Assembly: GCA_030431085.1 (NCBI GenBank)
Contig: JAUIJW010000130.1
Coordinates: forward strand, 1 to 6,741
Direction of reading: 5' to 3'
Length of the DNA stretch: 6,741 bases
Origin: Bacteroidia bacterium
GTDB lineage: Bacteria; Bacteroidota; Bacteroidia; Flavobacteriales; Flavobacteriaceae
This document shows, in pieces, positions 6,105-6,741 of this stretch. Made by a program: the position numbers and the translations under genes. Positions within the stretch are counted from its first letter, which is position 1. Each line of letters opens with the position of its first letter. The notes beneath the pieces are model-generated. The model worked only from the letters and a program-made list of their open reading frames with translations. It made no database searches and was not told the origin of the DNA.

Positions 6105-6287
6105 AAGTTGGTTTTAATCGTTTAATTTTATTTAAAAACTCAAAAAAAGTGATTCAATTTGTAGAATCGGCCCAAAAATAGTTAATATAATTTAATGCAA
6201 AACTCCTTTTATATTTTTAACAAAATATTTAGCCGTAAATTTTTAATTAGTAAATTGTTTGATGTTTTTTTGTAAAAAAAATAGAAA
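6105..6287. other. Divergent intergenic region between the redoxin gene and hutH
   Basis: A 183-bp, very AT-rich gap between oppositely oriented genes, so it must hold both 5' control regions. The minus-strand promoter candidate lies at 6173-6200. On the plus strand I see no TTG/TAnnTTTG pair meeting the consensus before hutH; the nearest -7-like string (6254-6261) has two mismatches. A small GATTC/GAATC inverted repeat lies at 6151-6168. No small gene or RNA is evident. Confidence 0.6.
6173..6200 (-). promoter_or_regulatory. Candidate Bacteroidota-type promoter of the long redoxin gene
   Basis: On the minus strand TTG (6200-6198) and TATTTTTG (6180-6173) are separated by 17 bases, matching the Bacteroidota consensus TTG-N17-23-TAnnTTTG. 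Transcription would start near 6167, leaving a leader of about 60 bases before the ATG at 6104. It is the best housekeeping-type promoter match I found in the window, but A/T richness makes chance matches common. Confidence 0.5.
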
Positions 6288-6741
6288 ATGGAGAATTTCT
6301 ATACCATAGACGATCATCAGATTAATTTGCCAACCATAAGAGATATTGTATTTACTCATAAAAAAATACAATTATCAGAACAGTCTAAAGAAAGAATAAA
6401 AGCTTGTAGAGTTTTTTTAGATGAGAAATTAGAACGTCATAAAGATCCTATCTATGGTATTAATACTGGTTTTGGTGCTTTATATAATGTAAAAATTAAT
6501 CGGCAAGATTTAACAAAGCTTCAAGAAAACTTGGTAAAATCACATGCCTGTGGTACTGGTGAGACAGTACCTAAAGATATTGTTAGATTAATGTTATTGC
6601 TTAAAATACAATCTTTAAGTTATGGGCATTCAGGTGTGCAGTTAGAAACGGTTGAACGACTCATTGATTTTTATAACCATGAAATTTATCCAATAATTTA
6701 TACTCAAGGCTCTTTGGGGGCATCGGGAGATTTAGCACCCT
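6288..6741 (+). CDS. hutH: Histidine ammonia-lyase, N-terminal part (continues beyond window)
   Basis: HutH catalyses the non-oxidative deamination of L-histidine to urocanate and ammonia, the first step of histidine degradation, in the cytoplasm as a tetramer. The 151 visible residues are about 30% of the usual 500. Seen motifs: YGINTGFG at 56-63 with the catalytic Tyr56, the SHACGTGE segment at 85-92, and GSLGASGDLAP at 141-151. Ala145-Ser146-Gly147 of the last motif cyclise to the MIO cofactor. The start is the first ATG after an in-frame TAG at 6282-6284, with an A-rich leader. It is the only plus-strand gene. The MIO family also includes phenylalanine and tyrosine ammonia-lyases, and the residues that decide the substrate are partly outside the window; overall resemblance to flavobacterial HutH makes histidine most likely. 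No other hut gene is visible. Confidence 0.87.
   Translation, partial: MENFYTIDDHQINLPTIRDIVFTHKKIQLSEQSKERIKACRVFLDEKLERHKDPIYGINTGFGALYNVKINRQDLTKLQENLVKSHACGTGETVPKDIVRLMLLLKIQSLSYGHSGVQLETVERLIDFYNHEIYPIIYTQGSLGASGDLAP

Noticed and set aside
6151..6168. Inverted repeat GATTC-N8-GAATC near the redoxin transcription start
   Set aside because: Five-base arms in AT-rich DNA are expected by chance and no second copy was found; noted only in the intergenic entry.
6288..6741. Ammonia-lyase of a flexirubin or aryl-polyene cluster (tyrosine ammonia-lyase type)
   Set aside because: The N-terminal sequence resembles ordinary flavobacterial HutH and no pigment genes are visible. The decisive test is the residues and neighbours beyond the window end.

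Overview
The window is AT-rich and looks like a chromosomal segment of a Bacteroidota species, most likely class Flavobacteriia. Three observations support this: the protein sequences resemble flavobacterial ClpB, small heat-shock protein and HutH; there are two paralogous lipoproteins of the DUF4369-like plus TlpA-like redoxin type common in that group; and there are no clear Shine-Dalgarno sequences. One upstream region fits the Bacteroidota TTG/TAnnTTTG promoter pattern. This is inference from recognised families, not a database result.

Layout, left to right. (1) 1-346, minus: a small heat-shock protein (Hsp20/alpha-crystallin), cut by the window edge before its C-terminal end. (2) 347-556: the hsp20 upstream region, with three evenly spaced palindromic sites and a TTGGCA promoter-like element, followed by the clpB terminator. 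(3) 557-3143, minus: the disaggregase gene clpB, complete in content but split into two reading frames. The frame breaks at about 2601-2609, where roughly five bases of the conserved DPVIGRDEE region are missing. (4) 3144-3257: the clpB upstream region, with two copies of the same kind of palindrome at almost the same spacing. (5) 3258-3545, minus: a small DUF3817-type membrane protein that starts just after a terminator. (6) 3596-4618 and 4719-6104, minus: two tandem paralogous lipoproteins with C-terminal TlpA-like thioredoxin folds (WCGPC). (7) 6105-6287: a divergent intergenic region. (8) 6288-6741, plus: the N-terminal third of histidine ammonia-lyase (hutH), cut by the window end.

Functionally, the left half is a proteostasis module: sHSPs hold unfolded proteins and ClpB, with DnaK, extracts them from aggregates. 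The two genes share an upstream architecture of TGNCA-N3-TGNCA palindromes 31-32 bp apart, the nearest 16-17 bp upstream of TTGGCA, which suggests one shared stress regulator. The right half is envelope thiol-redox and the start of histidine degradation, with no visible link to the heat-shock genes.

The two points most worth following up are the clpB frame break (error, recent mutation or recoding) and the shared phased palindromes. I saw no mobile element, CRISPR array, tRNA or rRNA.
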